Positions 7,747 through 12,607 of a stretch of 13,952 nucleotides of DNA are shown in pieces (position 1 is the stretch's first letter; every line of letters begins with the position of its first letter). The stretch spans positions 1-13,952 of the forward strand of contig CARCZS010000043.1 of the NCBI GenBank assembly GCA_948956705.1, read 5' to 3'. Below the pieces are notes generated by a model. It ran no database searches. It saw only the letters and a list, made by a program, of their open reading frames with translations, and was not told where the DNA came from. Both the position numbers and the translations under genes were made by a program. This DNA comes from an uncultured Phocaeicola sp. (GTDB lineage Bacteria > Bacteroidota > Bacteroidia > Bacteroidales > Bacteroidaceae).

Positions 7747-7833
7747 AATTCATTCCTTTCTATTCTGTTTTGAATCATAACATTTCCATAATCTCATAGT
7801 GAAATCCAGGAATAATCTTGGGGTTATTCTGCT

Positions 7834-8106
7834 TCATCGTATGTTATTTATTATAAGGTCAATTAAAACATTATTTCTCGTATGATATCCTATATCAAGC
7901 AAGTCACATAAGAAGCGTTTGTTTTGCTCGTGGTTAACTCCCCACTCATTTTTTTTTATCGGGAGTGCCTGTTTTTCGACACTGTATCCTCTATCCTTCA
8001 ACTCCTTAATCAAATCATCGTCGTCAGCATCCTCTAGAAATTCATCAAAATAATCATCAAGGTCAATTTCCACCTCTACCTCTTTATTTATTTCTATCAT
8101 TCTCAT
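7834..8106 (-). CDS. Acidic hypothetical protein, 90 residues
   Basis: Strongly acidic N-terminal half (EVEVEIDLDDYFDEFLEDAD, DDDLIKEL). This is a common type of small acidic protein in Bacteroidales phages, from memory. The second half (LLDIGYHTRNNVLIDLIINN) is helical. The two parts are joined by a coding tract of nine A (plus-strand T tract at 7949-7957), which is prone to slippage. There is an alternative ATG at residue 3. The role is unknown; acidic phage proteins sometimes mimic DNA, but nothing here proves that. Confidence 0.75.
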   Translation of the reverse strand: MRMIEINKEVEVEIDLDDYFDEFLEDADDDDLIKELKDRGYSVEKQALPIKKNEWGVNHEQNKRFLCDLLDIGYHTRNNVLIDLIINNIR

Positions 8107-8125
8107 AAATCTTATGATTTTAAAA

Positions 8126-8524
8126 TCATTCCCCCAACATCATATTATCCATCGCACGCTCCAAATCTGGACGCCAAGCCAAGCAAGATTCCTGCGGATC
8201 GCAAAAAGTGTCAATCAAACATTCAGCGGCAACCACAACACGTTGCCAGTTGCTACATCCGCATAGTCTCATCCTACGTTTGATAAATTCATATAGAATA
8301 AGACGGTTGTCCACCTCATCCTCTTCACAATATTCATCCTCTGCTATTTCCTTGCGGATAGCAAGAAGTTCCTGTTTATCCTCATCACCATCATCCCATT
8401 CTGTCCATTCTTCTTCATTACACCATTTGCTGTTGAAGAGTTCCTCCATCGGAGAAAGCAGATTATACACTTTCTCAAAATCATCCTTAGATGCTTTTGC
8501 TATTGTCATTCCATGTGTTGCCAT
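8126..8524 (-). CDS. Highly acidic hypothetical protein, 132 residues
   Basis: Not recognised. About 33 of 132 residues are Asp or Glu against about 15 Lys or Arg, so the protein is strongly negative. The acidic core includes WCNEEEWTEWDDGDEDKQE and EIAEDEYCEEDEVD. The C-terminal half is helical with several Cys and Trp (RLCGCSNWQRVVVAAECLID). An alternative ATG at residue 6 gives a slightly shorter product. It is adjacent to another acidic gene (7834-8106). A DNA-mimic or anti-defence role is a speculation based on charge only. Confidence 0.75.
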   Translation of the reverse strand: MATHGMTIAKASKDDFEKVYNLLSPMEELFNSKWCNEEEWTEWDDGDEDKQELLAIRKEIAEDEYCEEDEVDNRLILYEFIKRRMRLCGCSNWQRVVVAAECLIDTFCDPQESCLAWRPDLERAMDNMMLGE

Positions 8525-8535
8525 TTCTATTAAGT

Positions 8536-8736
8536 TTAAGAGTTATTATTGGGGAGGGGGGCAAACAGGTTGTTCCCCACCATATATCCATTTTCTATCA
8601 GTTCCTTCATCCATTTCTCCTCTATGGCAGGAAGGAGCTTGGCTCTCCGGTATACTGTCCTATCTTTAACATTCACCTCATTGCCTTTTTTACGAAGCAA
8701 ATAGTGAAGCTTGTATAATCTGTTTCTTGTTGCCAT
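8536..8736 (-). CDS. Small basic hypothetical protein, possible DNA-binding, 66 residues
   Basis: Basic N-terminus with a helix-turn-helix-like look (MATRNRLYKLHYLLRKKG, then DRTVYRRAKLLPAIEEKWMK). No family is recognised. It lies 11 bp from the downstream acidic gene and 20 bp from the Cys-rich gene upstream, as expected for a real operon member. A longer overlapping frame at 8690-8890 is rejected as a shadow. Confidence 0.65.
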   Translation of the reverse strand: MATRNRLYKLHYLLRKKGNEVNVKDRTVYRRAKLLPAIEEKWMKELIENGYMVGNNLFAPLPNNNS

Positions 8737-8756
8737 AAACCATATTATTAGAGTTT

Positions 8757-8918
8757 CTATATGATCTTTTTGTAGAACTTACATATCTGTCCGTACTTGT
8801 TACAGGCGCATTCGCGGTGCCCCTTCGCACTACAGAAACATGAATTGCCCCGATGGTCCGAACTATTGGCACAATTACGGCAGTACACACGTTTCGGCTC
8901 CACTCTTTTTAACGTCAT
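8757..8918 (-). CDS. Small Cys-rich (zinc-ribbon-like) protein, 53 residues
   Basis: A short frame running from an ATG at 8918 to a TAG at 8757-8759. The product is 53 residues and begins MTLKRVEPKRVYCRNCANSS. Seven cysteines stand at 13, 16, 27, 29, 37, 39 and 46, in CxxC and CxC pairs with two His (22, 34), a typical zinc-binding pattern. It overlaps the 3' end of the DUF4406 gene by 44 bp. The neighbouring frames in this stretch do not give such a regular protein. The role is unknown; such small zinc proteins often bind nucleic acid or partner proteins. Confidence 0.65.
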   Translation of the reverse strand: MTLKRVEPKRVYCRNCANSSDHRGNSCFCSAKGHRECACNKYGQICKFYKKII

Positions 8919-9231
8919 AGTCACAGGGGTGAACAGGTTCGATAATAACGGCTATACCACAGCTTGAAGCCACATCAAGTTCAAGCTTGCATCCCTTAGA
9001 CAGTTCCCATCCGGGAAGCATGAAAATAGCGTCACATTTCAGCAACATCGCGATATCGGCTCTCATATGCTCTCTCCAATGCGCATTATCAGGAACACCG
9101 TTATCGAAAGGATTCACAGGATCATAACCTTGTGATTCAAGTCTTTCTTTCGCCATGAGAAAAGCATGCTTCCGCTCATGAAGATCATAATGCGCTATCG
9201 GTCCACTTATATAGATTTTTACTTTACCCAT
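8875..9231 (-). CDS. DUF4406 protein (nucleoside 2-deoxyribosyltransferase-like)
   Basis: 118 residues. The N-terminus KIYISGPIAH (about 5-14), the LLKCDAIFMLPGWELSKG segment (63-80) and KLELDVASSCGIAVII (82-97) are the hallmarks of DUF4406. This family shares the fold of nucleoside 2-deoxyribosyltransferases and is common in phages. The Glu near position 84 sits where such enzymes place their catalytic Glu. Substrate is unknown: it could act on nucleosides or on a related N-glycosidic bond. It overlaps the Cys-rich gene downstream by 44 bp and lies 24 bp after the DUF3127 gene, so it belongs to the early operon with DNA-metabolism genes. Confidence 0.87.
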   Translation of the reverse strand: MGKVKIYISGPIAHYDLHERKHAFLMAKERLESQGYDPVNPFDNGVPDNAHWREHMRADIAMLLKCDAIFMLPGWELSKGCKLELDVASSCGIAVIIEPVHPCDYDVKKSGAETCVLP

Positions 9232-9255
9232 TAATACTTCGTTTTAATTTTAACT

Positions 9256-9543
9256 TTAACGGAAAGATACAATATTGAAAGCCGTAACCTCATTATACCA
9301 TTTCTGTCCATCCTTTACAAAATGCGCCTCTATGCGAAGAGACATTATTACAGTATCCCCCATATTAAGGAGCTCTCCTACGTGTTCCCCATAGTTAAAT
9401 ACTGAAACCACTAGAGAAGTAGGGCGCATACCCGACTGCTCTATAAGATATGTGTATTTCTCCCATGCCTTTCCGGTCTTCGCGCTGACCCCTTCTATTT
9501 TTGAAAGAACCTGCATGACCTTTCCTGTTGCTTCTACAATCAT
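9256..9543 (-). CDS. DUF3127 OB-fold-like protein (possible ssDNA-binding)
   Basis: 95 residues. The pattern is that of DUF3127, a Bacteroidetes family: an N-terminal GKVMQVLSKIEGVSAKTGKA segment, a strand (KYTYLIEQ), SVFNYGEHVGELLNMGDTV, and a C-terminal WYNEVTAFNIV. The family has an OB-like arrangement and is often near replication or recombination genes, so it may replace SSB in the phage. That function is inferred. It lies 3 bp downstream of the VRR-NUC nuclease gene, which fits a shared role in DNA replication or repair. Confidence 0.85.
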   Translation of the reverse strand: MIVEATGKVMQVLSKIEGVSAKTGKAWEKYTYLIEQSGMRPTSLVVSVFNYGEHVGELLNMGDTVIMSLRIEAHFVKDGQKWYNEVTAFNIVSFR

Positions 9544-9546
9544 GAT

Positions 9547-10011
9547 TTATGGTTTTAATGTTTTACTTATTCTTTTTTGATATTGCTTACGTATTTTCTG
9601 CTTTTCCTCCTCCTCGCGTTCAAGATGTATCTGACGAAGCCGTTCCAGTACCCGTCCATCAACTTGCGATATATATTCGGTAACCAGATCAACAAACTGT
9701 TCGTAGGAACGACATAATTCGTAGCGTCCTCCAGATGCCTGCACGCATGTCTGATATACTTTCTGTTCTTCCCTTTGTGAAGAACCTGCCTTCATCTCAA
9801 TGTTGAGGCTTGACCATTTTCCGGCAGGCAGCTGCAATATAAGGTCAGACACTCCGGCATTAGCACCTTCCGCCTTAAGACGCGCTGCCTCAGCCTTGTT
9901 TCTATATCCTCCGTTGGGGACGGAAAAGAACAAAGGTTTCAGATGTGGAAATCGGTAATGAAACCAGATCACACACCGGGTCTGTAAATCATGTTCAGGT
10001 GATTTGCTCAT
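9547..10011 (-). CDS. VRR-NUC domain nuclease
   Basis: 154 residues. The VRR-NUC family (PD-(D/E)xK-like) is found in phages and in repair proteins. Visible motifs are the early Glu (SPEHDLQ), VPNGGYRNKAEAARLKAEGA at about 31-50, NAGVSDLIL with Asp56, LNIEMK with Glu72 and Lys74, and Gln79/Gln83 beyond. The length suits a stand-alone phage enzyme; residues after about 115 form a charged helical tail. It probably cuts branched or flapped DNA in replication or recombination. It sits between a small HTH gene and the DUF3127 gene. Confidence 0.9.
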   Translation of the reverse strand: MSKSPEHDLQTRCVIWFHYRFPHLKPLFFSVPNGGYRNKAEAARLKAEGANAGVSDLILQLPAGKWSSLNIEMKAGSSQREEQKVYQTCVQASGGRYELCRSYEQFVDLVTEYISQVDGRVLERLRQIHLEREEEEKQKIRKQYQKRISKTLKP

Positions 10012-10022
10012 AACGGAACTAT

Positions 10023-10313
10023 TTATGAATTGGTACGCATGGCTTTCAAGCGGCGGTAAATAGTGCGCTCGCTATATCCCATCTTCTGTGACAATTGCTT
10101 CACCGTCATATCCTGTGCCATGGAACGGATATAATGTATTTCTTCAAGATGAAACGAGTACGCATCAAGCATAAGTTCACGCGCCTTTTTATAGATTGAG
10201 TTGAGGCTGTGGCGCGTAAGAATATCCTGTATACAGGCAGCCTTTGTGTTGGAATACATGGCACACAGTATATCTATCTCCTGTTTGGTCCAATACGTTC
10301 TTTTTATACTCAT
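10023..10313 (-). CDS. Small DNA-binding protein with SANT-like and HTH segments, 96 residues
   Basis: The N-terminus (YWTKQEIDILCAMYSNT) looks like a SANT/Myb-type helix bundle. The C-terminus (MTVKQLSQKMGYSERTIYRR) is a clear resolvase-like helix-turn-helix. The protein therefore probably binds DNA and regulates the early or late operon; the target is unknown. It is separated from the nuclease gene by 11 bp and from its upstream neighbour by 25 bp. Confidence 0.8.
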   Translation of the reverse strand: MSIKRTYWTKQEIDILCAMYSNTKAACIQDILTRHSLNSIYKKARELMLDAYSFHLEEIHYIRSMAQDMTVKQLSQKMGYSERTIYRRLKAMRTNS

Positions 10314-10338
10314 GAGTTCAAGGTTTTAAAGTGTATTC

Positions 10339-10578
10339 TTAATATTTGAATGCGTGGCGTAACACATCCTCCGCATTGCATTTCCATTCCGAGTTCTGCC
10401 TGTCCCCGGGCTTTGCCATCCGTATTTTCCTCTCAGCCACGAGCCTTTCAAGAACATACCGACCTCCGACCCATCTGGATGCCTCTCTCTTTGTAAATGT
10501 TATGCCCTTCTTCCTGGCAACAAGAAAAAGGTTCCCTAATTCTTCCTCTGCCTTTGATGTTTGAAAATCACGTCTCAT
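10339..10578 (-). CDS. Small hypothetical protein, possibly DNA-binding, 79 residues
   Basis: The middle (TFTKREASRWVGGRYVLERL) followed by a basic loop (KIRMAKPGDRQNSEW) and CNAEDVLRHA resembles small helix-turn-helix or winged-helix proteins that are common in Bacteroides mobile elements, from memory. The gene starts 3 bp from the end of the membrane-protein gene upstream, so the two are probably translated together. The function is unknown. Confidence 0.78.
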   Translation of the reverse strand: MRRDFQTSKAEEELGNLFLVARKKGITFTKREASRWVGGRYVLERLVAERKIRMAKPGDRQNSEWKCNAEDVLRHAFKY

Positions 10579-10581
10579 AAT

Positions 10582-10839
10582 TTATTTGTTAAGGTTATCA
10601 TAAAATGCCCTGTTCGCCTCATATTCAGCAGCAATCTCCGATCTTGACACGTTTCCCAGCTTCTGTACAATCACATCATAAGTTTCCTGAGGCATATTAT
10701 ACAATATCTCCTCGATGTAATCCTGATGCCCTACCAATCCCAGAACATACAGGAATGAGATCATACCCGCTATAAAAACCATACACTGCTTGGATAATCT
10801 GTTCATATTCATTCTTCCTGTTGCCTTTTTAGTTATCAT
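10582..10839 (-). CDS. Small single-pass membrane protein, 85 residues
   Basis: I chose the ATG at 10839 (MITKKATGRM). A longer start at 10860 would overlap the upstream gene, and a shorter one at 10809 (MNMNRLSK) is possible. One transmembrane segment is visible (CMVFIAGMISFLYVLGLVG), with a basic N-terminus inside. The rest is polar and helical (ETYDVIVQKLGNVSRSEIAA). It is the second gene of the early operon. It could be an early membrane-acting phage protein, but no family is recognised. Confidence 0.72.
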   Translation of the reverse strand: MITKKATGRMNMNRLSKQCMVFIAGMISFLYVLGLVGHQDYIEEILYNMPQETYDVIVQKLGNVSRSEIAAEYEANRAFYDNLNK

Positions 10840-10841
10840 GG

Positions 10842-11051
10842 TTAACCTGCATACTTGCATGGAATAAATATTTTCTGCCCGCCATAATTCTTTATTGCCT
10901 CTTTACGTATCATCTCATGAAAGTCATTGTCCCCACATTCAAAAGCCAATGCTTTTCTCACAGTTTCACTACTGACACCGAAATAAGAAGCCAGTTTAGC
11001 CTTCTTCCCATAGGGAAGCCAAATTCTACATTTCATGTTTGCTGTTTCCAT
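10842..11051 (-). CDS. Small HTH regulator, first gene of the early operon, Cro-like position
   Basis: 69 residues with a helix-turn-helix (LASYFGVSSETVRKAL at about 20-35), followed by a basic helix (EMIRKEAIKNYGG). It is the first gene behind the leftward promoter at 11114-11121, transcribed away from the lysogeny genes, which is where Cro sits in lambdoid phages. A Cro-like role, perhaps on the dyad at 11088-11110, is inferred from position and fold only. An alternative ATG exists at residue 6. The stop at 10842 is 2 bp before the start chosen for the membrane gene. Confidence 0.78.
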   Translation of the reverse strand: METANMKCRIWLPYGKKAKLASYFGVSSETVRKALAFECGDNDFHEMIRKEAIKNYGGQKIFIPCKYAG

Positions 11052-11087
11052 ATCGTTTATCTATATTTGAAAATTAATCATCGCTCA

Positions 11088-11110
11088 TGTGATTATGATT
11101 TGTAATCACA
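11088..11110. promoter_or_regulatory. Inverted repeat just downstream of the early promoter
   Basis: Perfect 8-bp arms TGTGATTA (11088-11095) and TAATCACA (11103-11110) around a 7-bp loop. It lies beside the -7 box at 11114-11121, covering the expected start of the leftward early transcript. It could be an operator, or a hairpin at the 5' end of the RNA. A related GATTA/TAATC dyad is present at 11811-11821 in the second control region. Confidence 0.5.
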
Positions 11111-11134
11111 ATGCAAATATAAGAACATTTGTGG
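11103..11134. promoter_or_regulatory. Duplicated 32-bp control element, copy 1
   Basis: This 32-bp stretch matches 11817-11848 at 28 of 32 positions. Both copies contain TGCAAATATAAGAACA without a mismatch. On the minus strand the CAAATATA core reads TATATTTG, a Bacteroides -7 box (11121 to 11114) that would drive the early operon starting at 11051. The AGAACATTTGTGG end is an operator-like half of the larger dyad. No clear TTTG -33 is seen at the right distance. Confidence 0.65.
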
Positions 11135-11165
11135 ATATAAAAACCATATCAACCACAAATGTTCT
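11122..11165. promoter_or_regulatory. Large perfect dyad, candidate repressor operator
   Basis: Arms AGAACATTTGTGG (11122-11134) and CCACAAATGTTCT (11153-11165) are perfect 13-bp inverted copies with 18 bp between them. The arm core ACAwTTGT is itself nearly palindromic, so each arm could bind a repressor dimer. The dyad lies between the early promoter and the rightward gene at 11193, so one bound protein could control both. A third copy of the arm is at 11836-11848. Confidence 0.6.
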
Positions 11166-11192
11166 ATATAAAACATTATTTAACCATTACGT

Positions 11193-11588
11193 ATGAAAAA
11201 GAAAGAGGCTTCATTGTTCTGCCTGCTAGAGGTTAAGAAAAAAAGCAAGCATCTATCATGGATTGAACGAAAAATGTACAAACGGCTTTTGCCATATTAT
11301 ACCCATTACACAGATGAAGTATATAAGGCTAGAGATAGAAAAGCTGTAACCGATGATGGAACCGTATTTAAGACAAAAGAAGGAAGAACTTTAGAAAAGT
11401 CCTTCCTCAACAAGAATCTGGTTCTGACAAAAACCGGAGAAAAAGAGCTTATTGATTTAAAGATGGGATGGATGAAAGAGTATCTGAATCAGTCTTTTGG
11501 ATGGATTCCGAAGAAAGTAATTGAGTTGATTCTACAATATCTATCCGTTGTTTTAATTGCTCTATATCTTCTTTATTTTGTGTTATAA
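11193..11588 (+). CDS. Hypothetical membrane-anchored protein in the lysogeny region, 131 residues
   Basis: Not recognised. The N-terminal 100 residues are basic and soluble-looking (MKKKEASLFCLLEVKKKSKH). The C-terminus is one transmembrane helix (VIELILQYLSVVLIALYLLYFVL region), which makes a tail-anchored protein. It is transcribed rightward from the divergent control region, in the same direction as the repressor, and so could be made in the lysogen. It converges with the membrane gene at 11449-11793 and overlaps its 3' end by 140 bp. A superinfection exclusion or other lysogen-expressed role is possible, but this is an inference. Confidence 0.7.
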   Translation: MKKKEASLFCLLEVKKKSKHLSWIERKMYKRLLPYYTHYTDEVYKARDRKAVTDDGTVFKTKEGRTLEKSFLNKNLVLTKTGEKELIDLKMGWMKEYLNQSFGWIPKKVIELILQYLSVVLIALYLLYFVL

Positions 11589-11793
11589 AATGAAGGAAAT
11601 ATAGAAAAATCAGACTTTTCAATATCGATTTTATTGGATGGTAATTGTTTAGGCTCCTTTCCAAATGTTCCTTTTTGGAAAAACAAAAAGCATTATAGAT
11701 ACTTTTGACAGGAATAAACAGAATACCTACAACAATTGAAAACCATGCGTAATAATAGATAAAATCATCCATGTAATAAAATAGACTATTCAT
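11449..11793 (-). CDS. Hypothetical membrane protein, 114 residues, convergent with 11193-11588
   Basis: Two transmembrane segments (about 15-33 FSIVVGILFIPVKSIYNAF and about 56-70 SILKSLIFLYFLHFI) with a coiled-coil-like stretch (EDIEQLKQRIDIVES) and a Ser-rich tail. It starts downstream of the second copy of the control element, whose -7 box (11835 to 11828) faces it. It therefore should share control with the early operon rather than with the repressor. The 3' third overlaps the neighbour gene on the opposite strand. Both frames look like good proteins, so I keep both. Confidence 0.65.
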   Translation of the reverse strand: MNSLFYYMDDFIYYYAWFSIVVGILFIPVKSIYNAFCFSKKEHLERSLNNYHPIKSILKSLIFLYFLHFITQNKEDIEQLKQRIDIVESTQLLSSESIQKTDSDTLSSIPSLNQ

Positions 11794-11816
11794 AACGATA
11801 CAAGTTTAAGGATTAA

Positions 11817-11848
11817 TAATCATAGTGCAAATATAAGAACAATTGTAG
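11817..11848. promoter_or_regulatory. Duplicated 32-bp control element, copy 2
   Basis: Second copy of the element at 11103-11134 (28 of 32 identical). It contains the minus-strand -7 box TATATTTG (11835 to 11828) facing the membrane gene at 11449-11793, and the operator-like AGAACAATTGTAG (11836-11848) ending 4 bp before the repressor ATG. Its core ACAATTGT is a perfect palindrome. Repressor binding here could both autoregulate the repressor and silence the leftward gene. A short GATTA/TAATC dyad (11811-11821) precedes it. Confidence 0.65.
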
Positions 11849-11852
11849 TAAT

Positions 11853-12221
11853 ATGGAAATAATAAACAGAATTAAAATGATGATCTCCGAAATGGCAAAA
11901 TCGGAAAGAGATTTCTCTATAAAAATTGGAGTAAATCAAAAGACGCTTAATTATTATATGTTAGGCAAGCGCAAACTTAGTTTAGAAATAATAGAAGCCA
12001 TACTCAACGCTTTTCCTGAGATAAGTGCTGAATGGCTGCTTCGTGGTACAGGTTCCATGATGTTAAACGAGACTAGCGATTCTATTAAAGCAAATGATTT
12101 TGATGAAGCTTGGTATAAAAAGGTAATAGACGACCAGCACGATACTATATCACTATTAAAAGAGAAAGTTAAATTCCTTGAAAAACAAATTGAAGAAAAG
12201 AGAAATGTCAATTACGGTTAA
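11853..12221 (+). CDS. XRE-family phage repressor, CI-like, without protease domain
   Basis: 122 residues. Helix-turn-helix at about 17-40 (SERDFSIKIGVNQKTLNYYM), followed by helices and the typical SAEWLLRGTGSM segment near 58-69, common in Bacteroidetes phage repressors. The C-terminus (ISLLKEKVKFLEKQIEEK) is a coiled coil, probably for dimerisation. No LexA/CI S24 peptidase domain is present, so RecA-stimulated self-cleavage is unlikely. The gene starts 4 bp after an operator-like site, which suggests autoregulation. The neighbours are divergent and it faces rightward, so it is the master switch of lysogeny by position. Confidence 0.87.
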   Translation: MEIINRIKMMISEMAKSERDFSIKIGVNQKTLNYYMLGKRKLSLEIIEAILNAFPEISAEWLLRGTGSMMLNETSDSIKANDFDEAWYKKVIDDQHDTISLLKEKVKFLEKQIEEKRNVNYG

Positions 12222-12286
12222 ACAATAACGAATCCGAAGTTGTTTCTTCTACAAAATACAAATCCCATTCTAATACCATTTTTATT

Positions 12287-12469
12287 ATGGAAGAAACTAT
12301 AAAAAATGTCATTTCCGACCTGCAATACAAGGTTGATGTACTCAAACAAGAAAAACAATATCTACTGGATATGTGCCGCAATTGCGAAACATGCGCACAG
12401 CGATTCTGCTGCCAGTACTGCAAGAATAAAACAGCAAAGGTCATTGCCATCAGAATAAAAAGAAAATAA
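12287..12469 (+). CDS. Small Cys-rich protein downstream of the repressor, 60 residues
   Basis: The N-terminal half is a heptad-like helix (TIKNVISDLQYKVDVLKQEK). It is followed by a tight Cys cluster (CRNCETCAQRFCCQYCKNK, Cys at 30, 33, 36, 41, 42, 45) that looks like a zinc-binding or iron-sulfur module, and ends in a basic tail. It lies 65 bp after the repressor on the same strand and before the terminator at 12523, so it may be made in the lysogen. Role unknown; partner-binding to the repressor is possible. An opposite-strand frame at 12208-12450 is rejected. Confidence 0.65.
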   Translation: MEETIKNVISDLQYKVDVLKQEKQYLLDMCRNCETCAQRFCCQYCKNKTAKVIAIRIKRK

Positions 12470-12522
12470 GGATAGAGAGATTATAATAGACGCTATTTTT
12501 AAGTTGTTATTCTAATTATTTG

Positions 12523-12556
12523 AAACGGTTGCTATCAGTGATGACAGCAACCGTTT
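12523..12556. terminator. Bidirectional terminator between the repressor genes and integrase
   Basis: Perfect 11-bp arms AAACGGTTGCT (12523-12533) and AGCAACCGTTT (12546-12556) around a 12-bp loop. The plus-strand side is followed by ATTTTATAT, the minus-strand side by an AT-rich stretch. It lies between convergent genes (repressor side ending at 12469 and integrase ending at 12608), so it can end transcription from both directions. Confidence 0.75.
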
Positions 12557-12573
12557 ATTTTATATCCCTTAAT

Positions 12574-12581
12574 TACCTTTG
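12574..12581 (+). promoter_or_regulatory. Candidate -7 box aimed at the 3' end of integrase
   Basis: TACCTTTG fits TAnnTTTG and would start transcription near 12588 into the integrase gene on the antisense strand. It is followed by CTTTGT/ACAAAG arms (12577-12590) and a small CATCC/GGATG dyad around the integrase stop. No TTTG -33 element is seen at the right distance. It may be a promoter for an antisense RNA, or chance. Confidence 0.25.
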
Positions 12582-12607
12582 TGTACAAAGTAGTGGAACG
12601 GCATCCT

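Noticed and set aside
8690..8890. 66-residue minus-strand frame
   Set aside because: It overlaps two better genes, and the alternative frame there encodes the regular Cys-rich 53-residue protein.
11112..11165. A complete -33/-7 promoter pair at the early promoter
   Set aside because: The -7 box is exact but no TTTG is present 19-21 bp upstream, so only the -7 box is claimed.
11193..11793. Toxin-antitoxin pair
   Set aside because: The two genes are convergent, not co-operonic, and both have membrane helices; no toxin or antitoxin family motif is visible.
11954..12211. 85-residue minus-strand frame opposite the repressor
   Set aside because: A complement shadow of a clear XRE gene.
12208..12450. 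80-residue minus-strand frame opposite the Cys-rich gene
   Set aside because: Antisense to a better plus-strand gene in the repressor operon; no sensible protein pattern.
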